Positions 9,464-20,025 are shown, counted from the stretch's first letter. The stretch: 64,000 bases of DNA from Streptomyces sp. NBC_00237 (GCF_026342435.1 NZ_JAPEMT010000002.1:558001-622000); one strand, 5' to 3'. The notes: generated by a model not told the origin, from the sequence alone. Translations and numbers: made by a program.

Positions 9464-10444
9464 ATGGGCTGGTGGCAGGTGGACGCCGACACCCTCGCCC
9501 GCGGACGGTTCGTCATATCCCCTCTCGCGGAAGCCACTTCGAGCCTCAAACTGCTCCTGCGGCGCGCCCCCGCCTCCCACCCCGGCGAGCACGCCTGGCT
9601 GGCCGCGCACCTGCCCGCCTTCCAGGACCTCCTCCGCGCCGACCCCCTCGTCCCGCTCCTGCTGGAGGCCGCCTTCCGCCCCCGCTGGAACGCGGACTTC
9701 ATCACCCCGACCCCGTCCGCCGACGGCGAGCGGACCTTCGTCCAGGAGCTGGCCGTCATGCGGGCGACGCCACCGGAGCGCGTCCACGACGACCTCGCCT
9801 TCGCCCTCGGCGGCCCGCCGCCGCCCGCCCTGTGCCGCCCCGACCTGGCGGACCGTGCCGCCGATGTCCTGGACTGGGTGTGGCAGCGGACCGTACTGCC
9901 CCAATGGCCGCTGCGGAGGCGGGTGTTGGAAGCGGACATCGTGGCGCGGACGGCGCAGTTGAGCAGGGGAGGCTGGGCGGCGGCGCTGGAGGACATGCGG
10001 CCGGGGATGCGCTGGCTGGGCGGCGACCGGTTGCAGATCAACACGCAGGAGTACGCGCCGAGGGAGGCTTCCGGGGCCCGGCTGCTGTTCGTCCCGGTCA
10101 GCTTCGACACGAGCTGGGTGTCGTGGGAAGGCGGACACCGGTACGCGGTCGTGTACCCGTGCGCGGGCGCGCTCGCCGAACCGGGACGGCCTCCGGCCCC
10201 GGAGGCACTGGGCCAACTGCTCGGCAGGGGCCGCGCCGCCGTCCTCGTCCTCCTGGACGCACCGCTGAGCACCACGCACCTGGTCGCACTGACCGGCCTG
10301 CCGCTGGGCTCGGTGGGCCGTCACCTGAAGGTGCTGCTGGACGCACGTCTGGTGCGGCGCAGACGTGCGGGGCGGTCCGTGCTGTACTACCGGACCGGAG
10401 CGGGCGACGTACTGGTGAACTCGCAGACGGAAGAAGCCGAATGA
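9464..10444 (+). CDS. ArsR-type winged-helix transcriptional regulator
   Basis: A 326-residue protein. The first 240 residues form a domain typical of larger actinobacterial ArsR-like regulators (opening WWQVDADTLARGRFVISPLAEA). The last 80 are a winged helix: PLSTTHLVALTGLPLGSVGRHLKVLLDARLVRRRRAGRSVLYYRT, in which the recognition helix and wing are recognisable. Such proteins usually repress an adjacent gene, and here the divergent MFS transporter is the obvious target. ATG 9464 follows a GGGAGGGAGGG ribosome site. The inducer is unknown; no metal-binding Cys cluster is seen, so it is probably not a metal sensor. Confidence 0.85.
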   Translation: MGWWQVDADTLARGRFVISPLAEATSSLKLLLRRAPASHPGEHAWLAAHLPAFQDLLRADPLVPLLLEAAFRPRWNADFITPTPSADGERTFVQELAVMRATPPERVHDDLAFALGGPPPPALCRPDLADRAADVLDWVWQRTVLPQWPLRRRVLEADIVARTAQLSRGGWAAALEDMRPGMRWLGGDRLQINTQEYAPREASGARLLFVPVSFDTSWVSWEGGHRYAVVYPCAGALAEPGRPPAPEALGQLLGRGRAAVLVLLDAPLSTTHLVALTGLPLGSVGRHLKVLLDARLVRRRRAGRSVLYYRTGAGDVLVNSQTEEAE

Positions 10445-10543
10445 CGGGGCGTTCGTGGCGGTGACCGCGTCGTGGCCGGCGCGGGATTCCCGGCGGGCGA
10501 TTTCCGATGGCGCGCCGCGCGGGCCTGCGCATAACCTCCGGCC

Positions 10544-11263
10544 ATGACTCTTGTCGCGATCTTCAGCGGGGCCGGGATCTCCACGGATTCCGGCATCCCC
10601 GACTACCGGGGTCCCAGCGGGCTGTGGCGGCGCGATCCCGACGCCGAGAAGCTGACCACGTACAGCTCCTACATGGACGACCCGGAGGTCCGCCGCAAGT
10701 CCTGGCTGCTGCGGCGCGAGCAGCACGCCCTGAACGCCCGGCCCAACGCGGCGCACCGGGCGGTCGCCGAGTTGGACCGGCGGGACGGGTTCGCGGTGCG
10801 GGTGATCACGCAGAACGTGGACGGGCTGCACCAGGCGGGCGGCATGCCCGACCGCAAGGTGCTCGAACTGCACGGCACCGACCGGGCGGTGGTGTGCACC
10901 GCCTGCCGGGTGCGGTCGCCGATGGACGAGGCGCTGGAGCGGGTGGACGCGGGCGAGCCGGACCCGGCGTGCCTGGCCTGCGGGGGGATCCTGAAGGCCG
11001 CGACGGTGATGTTCGGCCAGGAGCTGGACCCGGTGGTGCTGGGCACCGCGGAGGCGGTGGCGAAGGCGTGCGAGGTGATCTTCGCGGTCGGCTCCACGCT
11101 CCAGGTGCATCCGGCGGCTTCGCTGGTGGGGATCGCGGCCGAGCACGGGGCGCGGCTGATCATCGTGAACGCGGAGCCCACCCCGTACGACCCCCTCGCC
11201 GACGAGGTGGTGCGGGAGCCGATCGGGACGGCGCTGCCGAGACTGCTGGCAGGACTGGGCTGA
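10544..11263 (+). CDS. cobB: Sir2-family NAD+-dependent protein deacylase
   Basis: A 239-residue bacterial sirtuin of normal length. GAGIS (residues 9-13) and PDYRG form the NAD+ site, ITQNVDGLH (about 87-95) carries the ribose-binding Asn/Asp, LHG has the catalytic His, and CTAC and CLAC (about 118-146) are the structural zinc site. GSTLQVHPAASL and IVNAEPTP are further family blocks. It should remove acetyl or acyl groups from protein lysines, for example on acyl-CoA synthetases, releasing nicotinamide and O-acyl-ADP-ribose. ATG 10544 lacks a clear ribosome site. It stands alone, convergent with ogt. Confidence 0.93.
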   Translation: MTLVAIFSGAGISTDSGIPDYRGPSGLWRRDPDAEKLTTYSSYMDDPEVRRKSWLLRREQHALNARPNAAHRAVAELDRRDGFAVRVITQNVDGLHQAGGMPDRKVLELHGTDRAVVCTACRVRSPMDEALERVDAGEPDPACLACGGILKAATVMFGQELDPVVLGTAEAVAKACEVIFAVGSTLQVHPAASLVGIAAEHGARLIIVNAEPTPYDPLADEVVREPIGTALPRLLAGLG

Positions 11264-11293
11264 CCGGACTGGGCTGACCAGCTCGGGCCGCCC

Positions 11294-11794
11294 CTAGAAG
11301 AGGGCGGCCTCGGCAGGGGCGCCGCTCTCGAAGTCGAGGAGGCGCTGCTTGCGGTCGAGGCCGCCGCCGTAGCCGGTGAGGCTGCCGGTGGATCCGACGA
11401 CGCGATGGCACGGGACGATGATGCCGACGGGATTCTTGCCGTTGGCGAGGCCGACGGCCCGGGACGCCCCCGTGTTGCCCAACTGCTCCGCGAGTTGGCC
11501 GTACGTGCGCGTCTCGCCGTACGGGATCTGCTGGAGCTGCGCCCACACGGCACGCTGGAACGGGGTGCCGTGCAGGTGGAGCGGGACGGTGAAGTCCTTC
11601 AACTCCCCCTCGAAGTAGGCGTGGAGCTGCTCGATGACTTCGGGGAACGGCTCGGGATCCGGGTCGCCGAAGGTCTCCTCGGCGGGGCGGTGCCGCTGGC
11701 CGACCATGTAGAGGCCGGACAGGACGCCGTCGGTGGCGACGAGGGTGAGCGGGCCGTACGGACTGTCGAGGACGGTGTGCTGCGTGGCGGTCAC
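11294..11794 (-). CDS. ogt: Methylated-DNA--protein-cysteine methyltransferase (Ogt type)
   Basis: A 166-residue suicide DNA repair protein that transfers O6-alkyl groups from guanine to its own Cys. Visible are FQRAVWAQLQQIPYGETRTYG (helix-turn-helix and Tyr), GASRAVGLANGKNP (Arg finger and Asn hinge) and the active site VPCHRVVG. GTG 11794 gives the usual N-terminus TATQHTVLDSPYGPL; an in-frame TTG at 11803 is possible. It begins about 14 bp after the stop of the Ada-AlkA gene on the same strand, so the two probably form an alkylation-repair operon. Confidence 0.93.
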   Translation of the reverse strand: MTATQHTVLDSPYGPLTLVATDGVLSGLYMVGQRHRPAEETFGDPDPEPFPEVIEQLHAYFEGELKDFTVPLHLHGTPFQRAVWAQLQQIPYGETRTYGQLAEQLGNTGASRAVGLANGKNPVGIIVPCHRVVGSTGSLTGYGGGLDRKQRLLDFESGAPAEAALF

Positions 11795-11808
11795 GTCGAT
11801 CAACTCGC

Positions 11809-13284
11809 TTACTTCGGGAGGTGGTTGATGGGGTGGGAGTCGGTCGCCCACAGGTACTGGACGGCGTACGCGCGCCAGGGTCGCCAGGCTGCGGCGCGTG
11901 CGGTGAGGGCGGCCGGGGTGTGCGGCAGGCCGAGGCCCTGGGCGGCCTTCTTGATGCCGAGGTCGGAGGGGAGGAAGGCGTCCGGGTCGCCGAGGGCGCG
12001 CATCGCGATGACCTCGGTGGTCCAGGGGCCGAAGCCGGGAAGTTCGAGGAGTTGGGCGCGGGCCCGGTCCCAGTCGCTGTCGACGCCCAGCATGAGTGTG
12101 CCCTCCGCGAGGGCGGCGACGAGGGTGGTGAGGGTGGTGCGGCGGCTGCGCGGCAGAGCGAGGCTCTCGGGGTCGAGTCCGGCGAGGGCCTCGGAGGTCG
12201 GGAAGAGGTGAGTGAGGCCGCCCTCGGTGTCCTCGATCGGAGTGCCGTACGCCGTGACCAGGCGGGCGGCGTGGGTGCGGGCGGCGGCCGTCGACACCTG
12301 CTGGCCGAGGACCGCCCGTACGGCGAACTCGTCGGCGTCGGTGGTGCGCGGCACCCGCCGCCCCGGGGCCGCCGCCACCAGCGGTGCGAGCAGCGGATCG
12401 GCGCTCAGCCGCTCGTCGACGGCGACCGGGTCGGCGTCGAGGTCGAGCAGCCAGCGGCAGCGGCTGATGGCGTGGGTGAGGTCGCGCAGGTCGGTGAGGG
12501 AGAGTCGGCAGGCGATGTGGTCGGGGCGCGGGGAGAGCGCCACGATGCCGTGCCCGTACGGGAGTCGGAGCGTGCGGCGGTACGCGCCGTCGCGCCACTC
12601 CTCGATGCCGGGGACGGCGGTGGCGGCGAGGTGGCCGAAGAGGTTGTCGGGGTTGAGGGGGGCTCGGAAGGGAAGCCGGAGGGAGATCACACCGGGCGTC
12701 TGGGGCGCCTGCCCCGCCCGCTTCTTGCCGCGCTCCCGCAGCTCACTGGGGGCGAGGCCGAAGACCTCGCGGACGGTGTCGTTGAAGGTGCGGACGGAGG
12801 AGAACCCGGCGGCGAACGCGATGTCGGCCATGGGCAGCGGGGTGGTCTCGATGAGCAGCCTGGCCGTCTGGGCGCGCTGTGCCCGCGCCAGCGCGAGCGG
12901 CCCGGCCCCCAGCTCTGCCCGGAGCTGCCGCTCGACCTGCCGGGTGGAGTATCCGAGCCGGGCGGCCAGTCCCGGCACGCCCTCCCGGTCGACGACGCCG
13001 TCCCGGATGAGCCGCATGGCACGGGCGACGGCGTCGGCGCGGGCGTTCCACTCGGGGGAACCGGGGCTGGTGTCGGGGCGGCACCGCTTGCAGGCCCGGA
13101 ACCCGGCCTGCTGGCAGGCCGCCGCGCTCGGGTAGAACGTCATGTTCTGCGGCTTGGGCGGGACGACGGGGCAGCTGGGGCGGCAGTAGATGCGCGTGGT
13201 GGTGACGGCGGTGAACACCCAGCCGTCGAAGCGCGCGTCCTTGGACTGCACGGCACGGACGCAGCGGTCGGTGTCCGTGTGCAT
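11809..13284 (-). CDS. Ada zinc domain-AraC-AlkA fusion, adaptive-response 3-methyladenine glycosylase
   Basis: About 491 residues in four blocks. First comes an Ada-type zinc domain (YCRPSCP ... ACKRC, four Cys) that in Ada accepts methyl groups from phosphotriesters. Then an AraC helix-turn-helix pair (RLGYSTRQVERQL and AFAAGFSSVRTFN). Then the AlkA N-terminal domain, and last an HhH-GPD glycosylase with LPGFGPWTTEVIAMRALGDPDAF and the catalytic Asp in SDLGIKKA. The protein probably senses methylation damage, activates the operon and excises alkylated bases. ATG 13284 matches the usual family N-terminus (HTDTDRCVRAVQSKDARFDG). The frame is open to ATG 13380, which would add an Ala/Glu-rich leader. 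ogt follows at once. Confidence 0.92.
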   Translation of the reverse strand: MHTDTDRCVRAVQSKDARFDGWVFTAVTTTRIYCRPSCPVVPPKPQNMTFYPSAAACQQAGFRACKRCRPDTSPGSPEWNARADAVARAMRLIRDGVVDREGVPGLAARLGYSTRQVERQLRAELGAGPLALARAQRAQTARLLIETTPLPMADIAFAAGFSSVRTFNDTVREVFGLAPSELRERGKKRAGQAPQTPGVISLRLPFRAPLNPDNLFGHLAATAVPGIEEWRDGAYRRTLRLPYGHGIVALSPRPDHIACRLSLTDLRDLTHAISRCRWLLDLDADPVAVDERLSADPLLAPLVAAAPGRRVPRTTDADEFAVRAVLGQQVSTAAARTHAARLVTAYGTPIEDTEGGLTHLFPTSEALAGLDPESLALPRSRRTTLTTLVAALAEGTLMLGVDSDWDRARAQLLELPGFGPWTTEVIAMRALGDPDAFLPSDLGIKKAAQGLGLPHTPAALTARAAAWRPWRAYAVQYLWATDSHPINHLPK

Positions 13285-13492
13285 GGCACGGATGCCCTGC
13301 TGTGCTCCCGGCTCGACCGCGCATGCGGCTGTGTCTTCGGCTTCGGCTTCGGCCACGACTGCGGCCTCGGTGGATGTCATACGTCCAGCATCAACCACCG
13401 ATCACGTCTCAGCTGGCGGAATTCCGACATCAACGTGCGGTGACCAGGGCCTGCTCACCGTGCGGTGCCCGCAGAGGGCATGGAGGCGCGCC

Positions 13493-13570
13493 GGGCTGTG
13501 CCGATGTGCGGCTCCGCCGGGCTGTGCCGATGTGCGGCTCCGCCGGGCTGTGCCGATGTGCGGCTCCGCC
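13493..13570. repeat. Three perfect tandem copies of a 26-bp unit
   Basis: Units at 13493-13518, 13519-13544 and 13545-13570 are identical, each with core TGTGCCGATGTGCGGCTCC. They sit in the 366-bp gap upstream of the Ada-AlkA gene and downstream of the IMPase gene. No other coding sequence is convincing in this gap. Confidence 0.95.
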
Positions 13571-13650
13571 GCGCGGGCGGAGCGGACAGGATCGCCCCGC
13601 GCCCCCGCGCAGCGACCCGAACCGCTACCGCCCACCGCCCCGCGCCACCC

Positions 13651-14466
13651 TTACTCCCCCGCCAAGAGCCCCCGCACCCGCTCCACCACCCCCGCATCCC
13701 TCCCCACCGCGAACGGCAACGCGTTCCCACCCACGATCCGGTACCGCTCCCCCACCCGCGTCCGGTCCGTACCCCCCGCCTCCTCCACCAGCAGCAAGCC
13801 CGCCGCGTGATCCCAGGCCAGCTCCCACGAGAACGCCACGGCGTCCAACTCCCCCCGGGCGATCGCCAGGTACTCCAGGCCCGCCGACCCGCACGGCCGC
13901 GCCTCCACTCCGGGCACCGCGAGCCGCAGCAGCGCCCCCTTCTCCTCCGGTGTCGTGTAGTCGGGGTTCGACGTCGCCACCCTCAGCGGAGCGCCCCGGT
14001 CCGGCGAACCCGCGTGCAGGCGACGGCCGTTCAGAGTCGCGCCCCGCCCTCGTACCGCTATCGCCATCTCGTCCCGCGCGGGCGCGTACGTCCAGGAAGC
14101 CCGCAGCTCACCGCCTTGCGCGAGCGCGACCAGCGTGCAGAAGCCCGCATCCCCGTGCACGAACTCGCGCGTCCCGTCGACCGGGTCGACGATCCAGACC
14201 GGCGCGTCCCCCCGTATCGCCTCGTAGACCGCCGGGTCCGCGTGGACCGCTTCCTCGCCCACCACCACCGAACCTGGCAGCAGTCGCGTCAGCGCCGCCG
14301 TGAGGTGTTCCTCCGCACCCCGGTCAGCGACCGTCACCAGGTCGTAGGGCCCGCCCTTCTCCACCACCTCGTGCGCGGCGAGCCGCCGGAAACGAGGCAT
14401 GATCTCGACTGCGGCCGCCTCACGAACGGCCTCCTCCACTGCGGCGACAAGCTGCTCATCGATCAT
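13651..14466 (-). CDS. Inositol monophosphatase / bisphosphate nucleotidase family phosphatase
   Basis: A 271-residue Li+-sensitive, Mg2+-dependent phosphatase-fold protein. It has VGEEAVHA (motif with metal-binding Glu), IVDPVDGTREFVHG (DP-x-DGT metal site) and ELAWDHAAGLLLVEEAGG (WD-x-AAG signature), the three metal ligand blocks in order. Substrate could be inositol 1-phosphate, histidinol phosphate or 3'-phosphoadenosine 5'-phosphate; sequence alone does not decide. ATG 14466 is preferred over a GTG at 14490. It is followed on the same strand by nothing coupled, and precedes the 26-bp tandem repeat. Confidence 0.9.
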   Translation of the reverse strand: MIDEQLVAAVEEAVREAAAVEIMPRFRRLAAHEVVEKGGPYDLVTVADRGAEEHLTAALTRLLPGSVVVGEEAVHADPAVYEAIRGDAPVWIVDPVDGTREFVHGDAGFCTLVALAQGGELRASWTYAPARDEMAIAVRGRGATLNGRRLHAGSPDRGAPLRVATSNPDYTTPEEKGALLRLAVPGVEARPCGSAGLEYLAIARGELDAVAFSWELAWDHAAGLLLVEEAGGTDRTRVGERYRIVGGNALPFAVGRDAGVVERVRGLLAGE

Positions 14467-14514
14467 GCCGTCCAGCAAAGCACGCCCCACTGACAGCCGA
14501 CCCGGCCGGTGGTG

Positions 14515-14988
14515 TCATCGGTAGGAGATCCGGGTGAACGGCCACTCCGCCTCCAGCCACTCCCGCACCGCCTCCACCAGGGGTCCGTCCAACGCCGCCC
14601 GGTCGGCGCGCACCCAGGACCGTACGGACGTCACCGAGGGGTCGTCCCAGTCGGGATAGACGTACACGCAGCCGATGACGTCGACGGCATCCCCCACCGC
14701 CGGATCGAGCACCGTGAAGGTGAATCCCCTCCCCGCCGCGAAGTCGGCGAGGTGCCCCTCGACGTCCCCGAGGTTCTCCGCCGCCGACATCCCGTCCTCC
14801 GGCGGCCAACTCCGGCTGAATCCGGGCGTCCTGCGGATGTGCCCGATGCTGGACGTCCATGCGGCGAGGTCACCCGCGTTGTGCTCCGGGGCCAGCGGTA
14901 CGAGCCGGAACGACTCGGTCTCGAACAGTCTCGGGGCCACGAACCCCGCCGGAACGAAGGGGCGCGGGGGCAGCGTCTCGTCAGTCAT
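14515..14988 (-). CDS. GNAT-family N-acetyltransferase
   Basis: A 157-residue protein with a short version of the GNAT fold: an N-terminal FRLVPLAPEHN strand-helix, a central FTFTVLD ... VIGCVYVYPDWD beta-hairpin, and a C-terminal SWVRADRAALDGPLVEAVREWL helix. The acetyl-CoA loop (R-x2-G-x-G/A) is poorly conserved, so substrate and even activity are uncertain. It lies about 50 bp upstream of the IMPase-like gene on the same strand and may be cotranscribed. Confidence 0.75.
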   Translation of the reverse strand: MTDETLPPRPFVPAGFVAPRLFETESFRLVPLAPEHNAGDLAAWTSSIGHIRRTPGFSRSWPPEDGMSAAENLGDVEGHLADFAAGRGFTFTVLDPAVGDAVDVIGCVYVYPDWDDPSVTSVRSWVRADRAALDGPLVEAVREWLEAEWPFTRISYR

Positions 14989-15189
14989 CCACGCAGGCTA
15001 GGCACGGCCTCCGGCCCGTCTCCACCGAATTCACCGCCCCCCTCGGCGGAAAGCCTGGAAGAGGAGGAATGTCCGCGCCCGGGATAGCGTTGTCGCAGGC
15101 CAGGCGGCCCCGCGAGGTGCCGAGCGGCGACACGCATACGCCGGGCGGCCCCACAGAGGTACCGGGCGGAACAACGGAGGCGGAACACA

Positions 15190-16260
15190 GTGCACGGTGA
15201 GTACAAGGTCCCCGGCGGCAAGCTCGTCGTCGTCGACCTCGACACGGAGCCCGACGCCAGCGGCGGCGAGGTCCTGCGGAACGTGCGGGTCGCCGGGGAC
15301 TTCTTCCTGGAGCCCGACGAGGCGATCGTCGCGATCAACGACGCACTGGAGGGCGCTCCGGCCGACACCGACGCCACCGGTCTGGCGGCGCGCGTCGAGG
15401 CGTCGCTGCCCGAGGGCACCGTGATGTTCGGACTCACCTCCGAGGGCATCGCCGTCGCCGTGCGCCGCGCCCTCGCGCACGCCACGGACTGGACCGACTA
15501 CGACTGGCAGCTCATCCACGAGGCCCCGCAGCCCCCCGCCCTGCACATGGCGCTCGACGAGGTCATCACCGCCGAGGTCGCGGCCGGTCGCCGCCCGCCG
15601 ACGCTGCGGGTCTGGGAGTGGGGCGCACCGGCCGTCGTGATCGGCAGTTTCCAGTCGCTGCGCAACGAGGTCGACCCCGAGGGCGCGGAGCGGCACGGCA
15701 TCCAGGTCGTACGCCGGATCAGCGGCGGCGGCGCGATGTTCATCGAGCCGGGCAACACGATCACGTACTCGCTGTCCGTCCCGAACGCCCTGGTCCAGGG
15801 CCTCTCCTTCGCGGACAGCTACGCCTACCTCGACGACTGGGTGCTCGGCGCGCTCGCCGACATGGGCGTCAAGGCGTGGTACCAGCCGCTGAACGACATC
15901 GCCACGGACGCCGGGAAGATCGCGGGCGCGGCGCAGAAGCGGATGGTCGCCGAGCAGGGCGCTGTGCTGCACCACGTGACGATGGCGTACGACATCGACG
16001 CGGACAAGATGATGGAGGTGCTCCGGATCGGCAAGGAGAAGCTGTCCGACAAGGGCACGAAGAGCGCGAAGAAGCGGGTCGATCCCCTGCGGCGGCAGAC
16101 GGGGCTGGCCCGGGAGGCGGTCATCGAGCGCATGATCGCGTCGTTCCGGGGTCGGTACGGGCTGGAGGAGGGGGTCGTGTCGGCGGAGGAGATGGCGCGG
16201 GCGAAGGAGCTCGCGGAGACGAAGTTCGGGACCGAGGAGTGGACGGCCCGGGTGCCCTGA
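15190..16260 (+). CDS. Lipoate--protein ligase A family protein with N-terminal accessory domain
   Basis: A 356-residue protein that should attach lipoate or octanoate to lipoyl domains of 2-oxoacid dehydrogenases. The first 90 residues match what is normally the C-terminal accessory domain of LplA (HGEYKVPGGKLVVVDL ... DFFLEPDE). The catalytic BPL/LplA domain follows: WEWGAPAVVIGSFQS, VVRRISGGGAMFIEPGN (the RR-x-SGGGA lipoyl-AMP site) and the DIATDAGKIAGAAQ Lys motif. The domain order is thus permuted relative to E. coli LplA, a layout I associate with actinobacteria and archaeal LplB/LplA pairs. GTG 15190 follows a GGAGG site. It is divergent from the GNAT gene. Confidence 0.9.
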   Translation: MHGEYKVPGGKLVVVDLDTEPDASGGEVLRNVRVAGDFFLEPDEAIVAINDALEGAPADTDATGLAARVEASLPEGTVMFGLTSEGIAVAVRRALAHATDWTDYDWQLIHEAPQPPALHMALDEVITAEVAAGRRPPTLRVWEWGAPAVVIGSFQSLRNEVDPEGAERHGIQVVRRISGGGAMFIEPGNTITYSLSVPNALVQGLSFADSYAYLDDWVLGALADMGVKAWYQPLNDIATDAGKIAGAAQKRMVAEQGAVLHHVTMAYDIDADKMMEVLRIGKEKLSDKGTKSAKKRVDPLRRQTGLAREAVIERMIASFRGRYGLEEGVVSAEEMARAKELAETKFGTEEWTARVP

Positions 16261-16404
16261 CGGGGGTCGGCCCCGCGGCCCTTGACGGATCGCGAAGCGG
16301 ACCATGTCCCCACCCCCGTCGGGGCTGTCGGTGCACGGGAATACCCTGGGTGCCCGACGCGAAGTGGCGTGGGAAGCCGTGAGCTGTGGTGTGAGGAGTC
16401 CGAG

Positions 16405-17829
<1,425 letters not shown>

Positions 17830-17882
17830 ACCACCTGCGGGCCGCCTGCCTCGCCGTGCGGCTTCCCTCTCCCCCGCCCACG

Positions 17883-18395
17883 ATGACCGTCATGGACTCC
17901 ACGGACTTGGACCGCACCACCGCCTTCGACTACCTCGTGTACCTCAGGGCCACCCCGGACCAGGTCTGGGAGGCTCTGACCGAACCGGCGCACACCAGCC
18001 GCTACTGGGGGCTCACCCTCCACTCCGACTGGAAGCCCGGGTCGACCGTGGTCTGGCAGGGGATGGGGCTCGGCGACCCCGACCCGGAGCAGGTGGTCCT
18101 CGCCGCCGAGCCCGGCCGCAGCCTCTCCTTCACCTGGCACACCTTCACCCCCGCGTTCGCCGAGGCCGTCGGCATGGACGAGGAACTGCGCGCCAGGCTC
18201 GCCGCCGAGTCACGTTCGAAGATCGCGTACGACATCGAGCCCACCGGGCCCACGGTGACCCGCCTGCACCTCGTCCACGACGGCTTCGACCCGGGCAGCA
18301 CGGTGCTCGCCATGATCCGCGAGGGCTGGCCGAGCGTGCTCTCCAGCCTGAAGTCCCTCCTGGAGACGGGCGAACCACTGCCCGAACTCGCCTAG
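17883..18395 (+). CDS. SRPBCC / AHSA1-like lipid-binding fold protein
   Basis: A 170-residue START-like protein. The opening FDYLVYLRATPDQVWEALTEPAHTSRYWG is the standard AHSA1 first strand and helix, and the C-terminal GWPSVLSSLKSLLETG helix lines the cavity. Such proteins bind hydrophobic ligands or act with HTH repressors, but none is adjacent here. It starts about 50 bp after the oxidoreductase on the same strand and may be cotranscribed. Neither ATG 17883 nor ATG 17892 has a clear ribosome site, so the start is uncertain by three codons. Confidence 0.85.
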   Translation: MTVMDSTDLDRTTAFDYLVYLRATPDQVWEALTEPAHTSRYWGLTLHSDWKPGSTVVWQGMGLGDPDPEQVVLAAEPGRSLSFTWHTFTPAFAEAVGMDEELRARLAAESRSKIAYDIEPTGPTVTRLHLVHDGFDPGSTVLAMIREGWPSVLSSLKSLLETGEPLPELA

Positions 18396-18424
18396 CGCCC
18401 GCTCGGCCCGCACCCGTACGCCCC

Positions 18425-19948
18425 CTACCGCCCGCGCCCGCCCCGTGCCGGAGCCATGAGCACCGCGTACAGCAGCAGCGCCGCCGCGAGCCCCACCGCC
18501 CACCCGTAGTCGGCGAGCGGGCGCAGGAACGGGATCAGTCCGTCCGCGGGGAAGGGCCCCTTGCCCGGGGCGGAGTGCGACCCGCCGACCGCGAGCACCC
18601 CGCCGACGACGAAGGCCGCGACGGCCCGCAGGTTCCAGCCGCCCGTGTACCAGTAGCGCCCCTCGGGCAGGTACAGCTCGGCCAGCTCCAGTACGGTCCT
18701 GCGGACGATCCAGTAGTCGGCGATCAGGATGCCCGCGACCGTGCCGAGCAGCCCGCCGACCACACCGAGCCAGGTGAAGATGTACAGCTCGGGGGTGGCC
18801 GTCAGCTTCCACGGCATGATGAGGACGCCCACGACTCCCGTGATCAGCGCGCCCGTTCGGAAGTTGATGCGCTTCGGCGCGAGGTTGGCGAGGTCGTACG
18901 CCGGGGAGACGACGTTCGCCGCCAGGTTCACCGAGAGGGTGGCGATCAGTACGGTCACCAGCGCGAAGAGCAGCCCGAAGACGTTGTCGGTCTTCGCGGC
19001 GAGCGCGACCGGGTCCCAGACCGGAGCCCCGTACACCGCCTGCGAGCCGGACGTCACGAAGACCGACAGCAGCGCGAAGAGCGTCATCGTGGTCGGCAGC
19101 CCCAGCGACTGCCCCCGGATCTGGGCGCGTTGACCGGCGGCGAAGCGCGTGAAGTCGGGGATGTTCAGGCTCAGCGTGGACCAGAAGGCGATCATCCCCA
19201 TCAGCGACGGGAAGAAGACCGGCCAGAAGTCCGCCCCCCATCCCAGCTTCGACGGCTGGTCGAGGAGCGGCCAGACCCCTCCTGCCTTGACCGTGATCCA
19301 CCCCAGCAGCACCAGCGCGCCGACGATGACGAACGGCGCCGCCCAGTTCTCGAAGCGGCGCAGGGTCTCCATCCCCCGGTGGATGATGGCGAGTTCGAGC
19401 GCCCAGAAGAGCAGGAAGCACAGCCACAGCGTCCACGGCTGCCCGCCGATCTCCGAGACCTCCGCCCAGCCCCCGAAGATCTTGCCGAGCAGGACGAAGA
19501 TGCCCTGCCCTCCGATCCAGGTCTGGATGCCGAACCACGCGCACGCCACCCCCGCCCGGATCAGCGCGGGCAGATTCGCCCCGCGCAGCCCGAAGGAGGC
19601 CCGCGCCAGCACCGGGAAGGGGATCCCGTACTTGGGCCCCGCATGCCCGGTGAGCAGCATCGGGGCGAGCACGATGAGGTTGGCGAGGGCGATGGTGACG
19701 ACCGCCTGGAGCCAGTCCATGCCGAGCGCGACGAGCCCCGAAGCGAGCAGCCAGGAGGGAATGTTGTGCGCCATGCCGATCCACAGGGCGGCGAAGTTGT
19801 ACGTCGTCCAGCGCCGACGGGCGACGGGCACGGGCAGCAAGTCGTCGTTGACGTAACGGGATTCGGGCGGGACCGCGCCGGGGGCGAGTTCCACGCGGGC
19901 CCCTCGCGCCGGGTCGGATGTCGGGCTTCCAGGAGCGGTGGCGGTCAT
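18425..19948 (-). CDS. NCS1-family nucleobase/hydantoin:cation symporter
   Basis: A 507-residue permease with about twelve transmembrane segments. Family motifs include ESRYVNDDLLPVP at the N-terminus, FAALWIGMAHNIPSW (helix 1), LTGHAGPKYGIPFPVLARASFG (helix 3) and AFWSTLSLNIPDFTRFA (helix 6). NCS1 proteins import uracil, cytosine, allantoin or hydantoins. It lies 77 bp downstream of the LLM oxidoreductase on the same strand, and together they look like the distal end of a pyrimidine catabolism operon whose other genes are now at 55.4-59.0 kb. ATG 19948 follows a GAAGGG ribosome site. Confidence 0.92.
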   Translation of the reverse strand: MTATAPGSPTSDPARGARVELAPGAVPPESRYVNDDLLPVPVARRRWTTYNFAALWIGMAHNIPSWLLASGLVALGMDWLQAVVTIALANLIVLAPMLLTGHAGPKYGIPFPVLARASFGLRGANLPALIRAGVACAWFGIQTWIGGQGIFVLLGKIFGGWAEVSEIGGQPWTLWLCFLLFWALELAIIHRGMETLRRFENWAAPFVIVGALVLLGWITVKAGGVWPLLDQPSKLGWGADFWPVFFPSLMGMIAFWSTLSLNIPDFTRFAAGQRAQIRGQSLGLPTTMTLFALLSVFVTSGSQAVYGAPVWDPVALAAKTDNVFGLLFALVTVLIATLSVNLAANVVSPAYDLANLAPKRINFRTGALITGVVGVLIMPWKLTATPELYIFTWLGVVGGLLGTVAGILIADYWIVRRTVLELAELYLPEGRYWYTGGWNLRAVAAFVVGGVLAVGGSHSAPGKGPFPADGLIPFLRPLADYGWAVGLAAALLLYAVLMAPARGGRGR

Positions 19949-20025
19949 GGGCCGAACCCTTCGTCGAGGTCGGAGCGCCGGGCCTTTCGTCGGGAGTGCC
20001 GAACTACGCGTGGATAAGAGGGGGT

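Noticed and set aside
13285..13380. Longer N-terminus for the Ada-AlkA protein
   Set aside because: Possible but Ala/Glu low-complexity; family members as I know them start at HTD-x-DRCVRAV, i.e. ATG 13284. Kept as an alternative only.
13493..13570. Possible CRISPR array
   Set aside because: Units are directly adjacent with no spacers, and no cas genes occur in the window.
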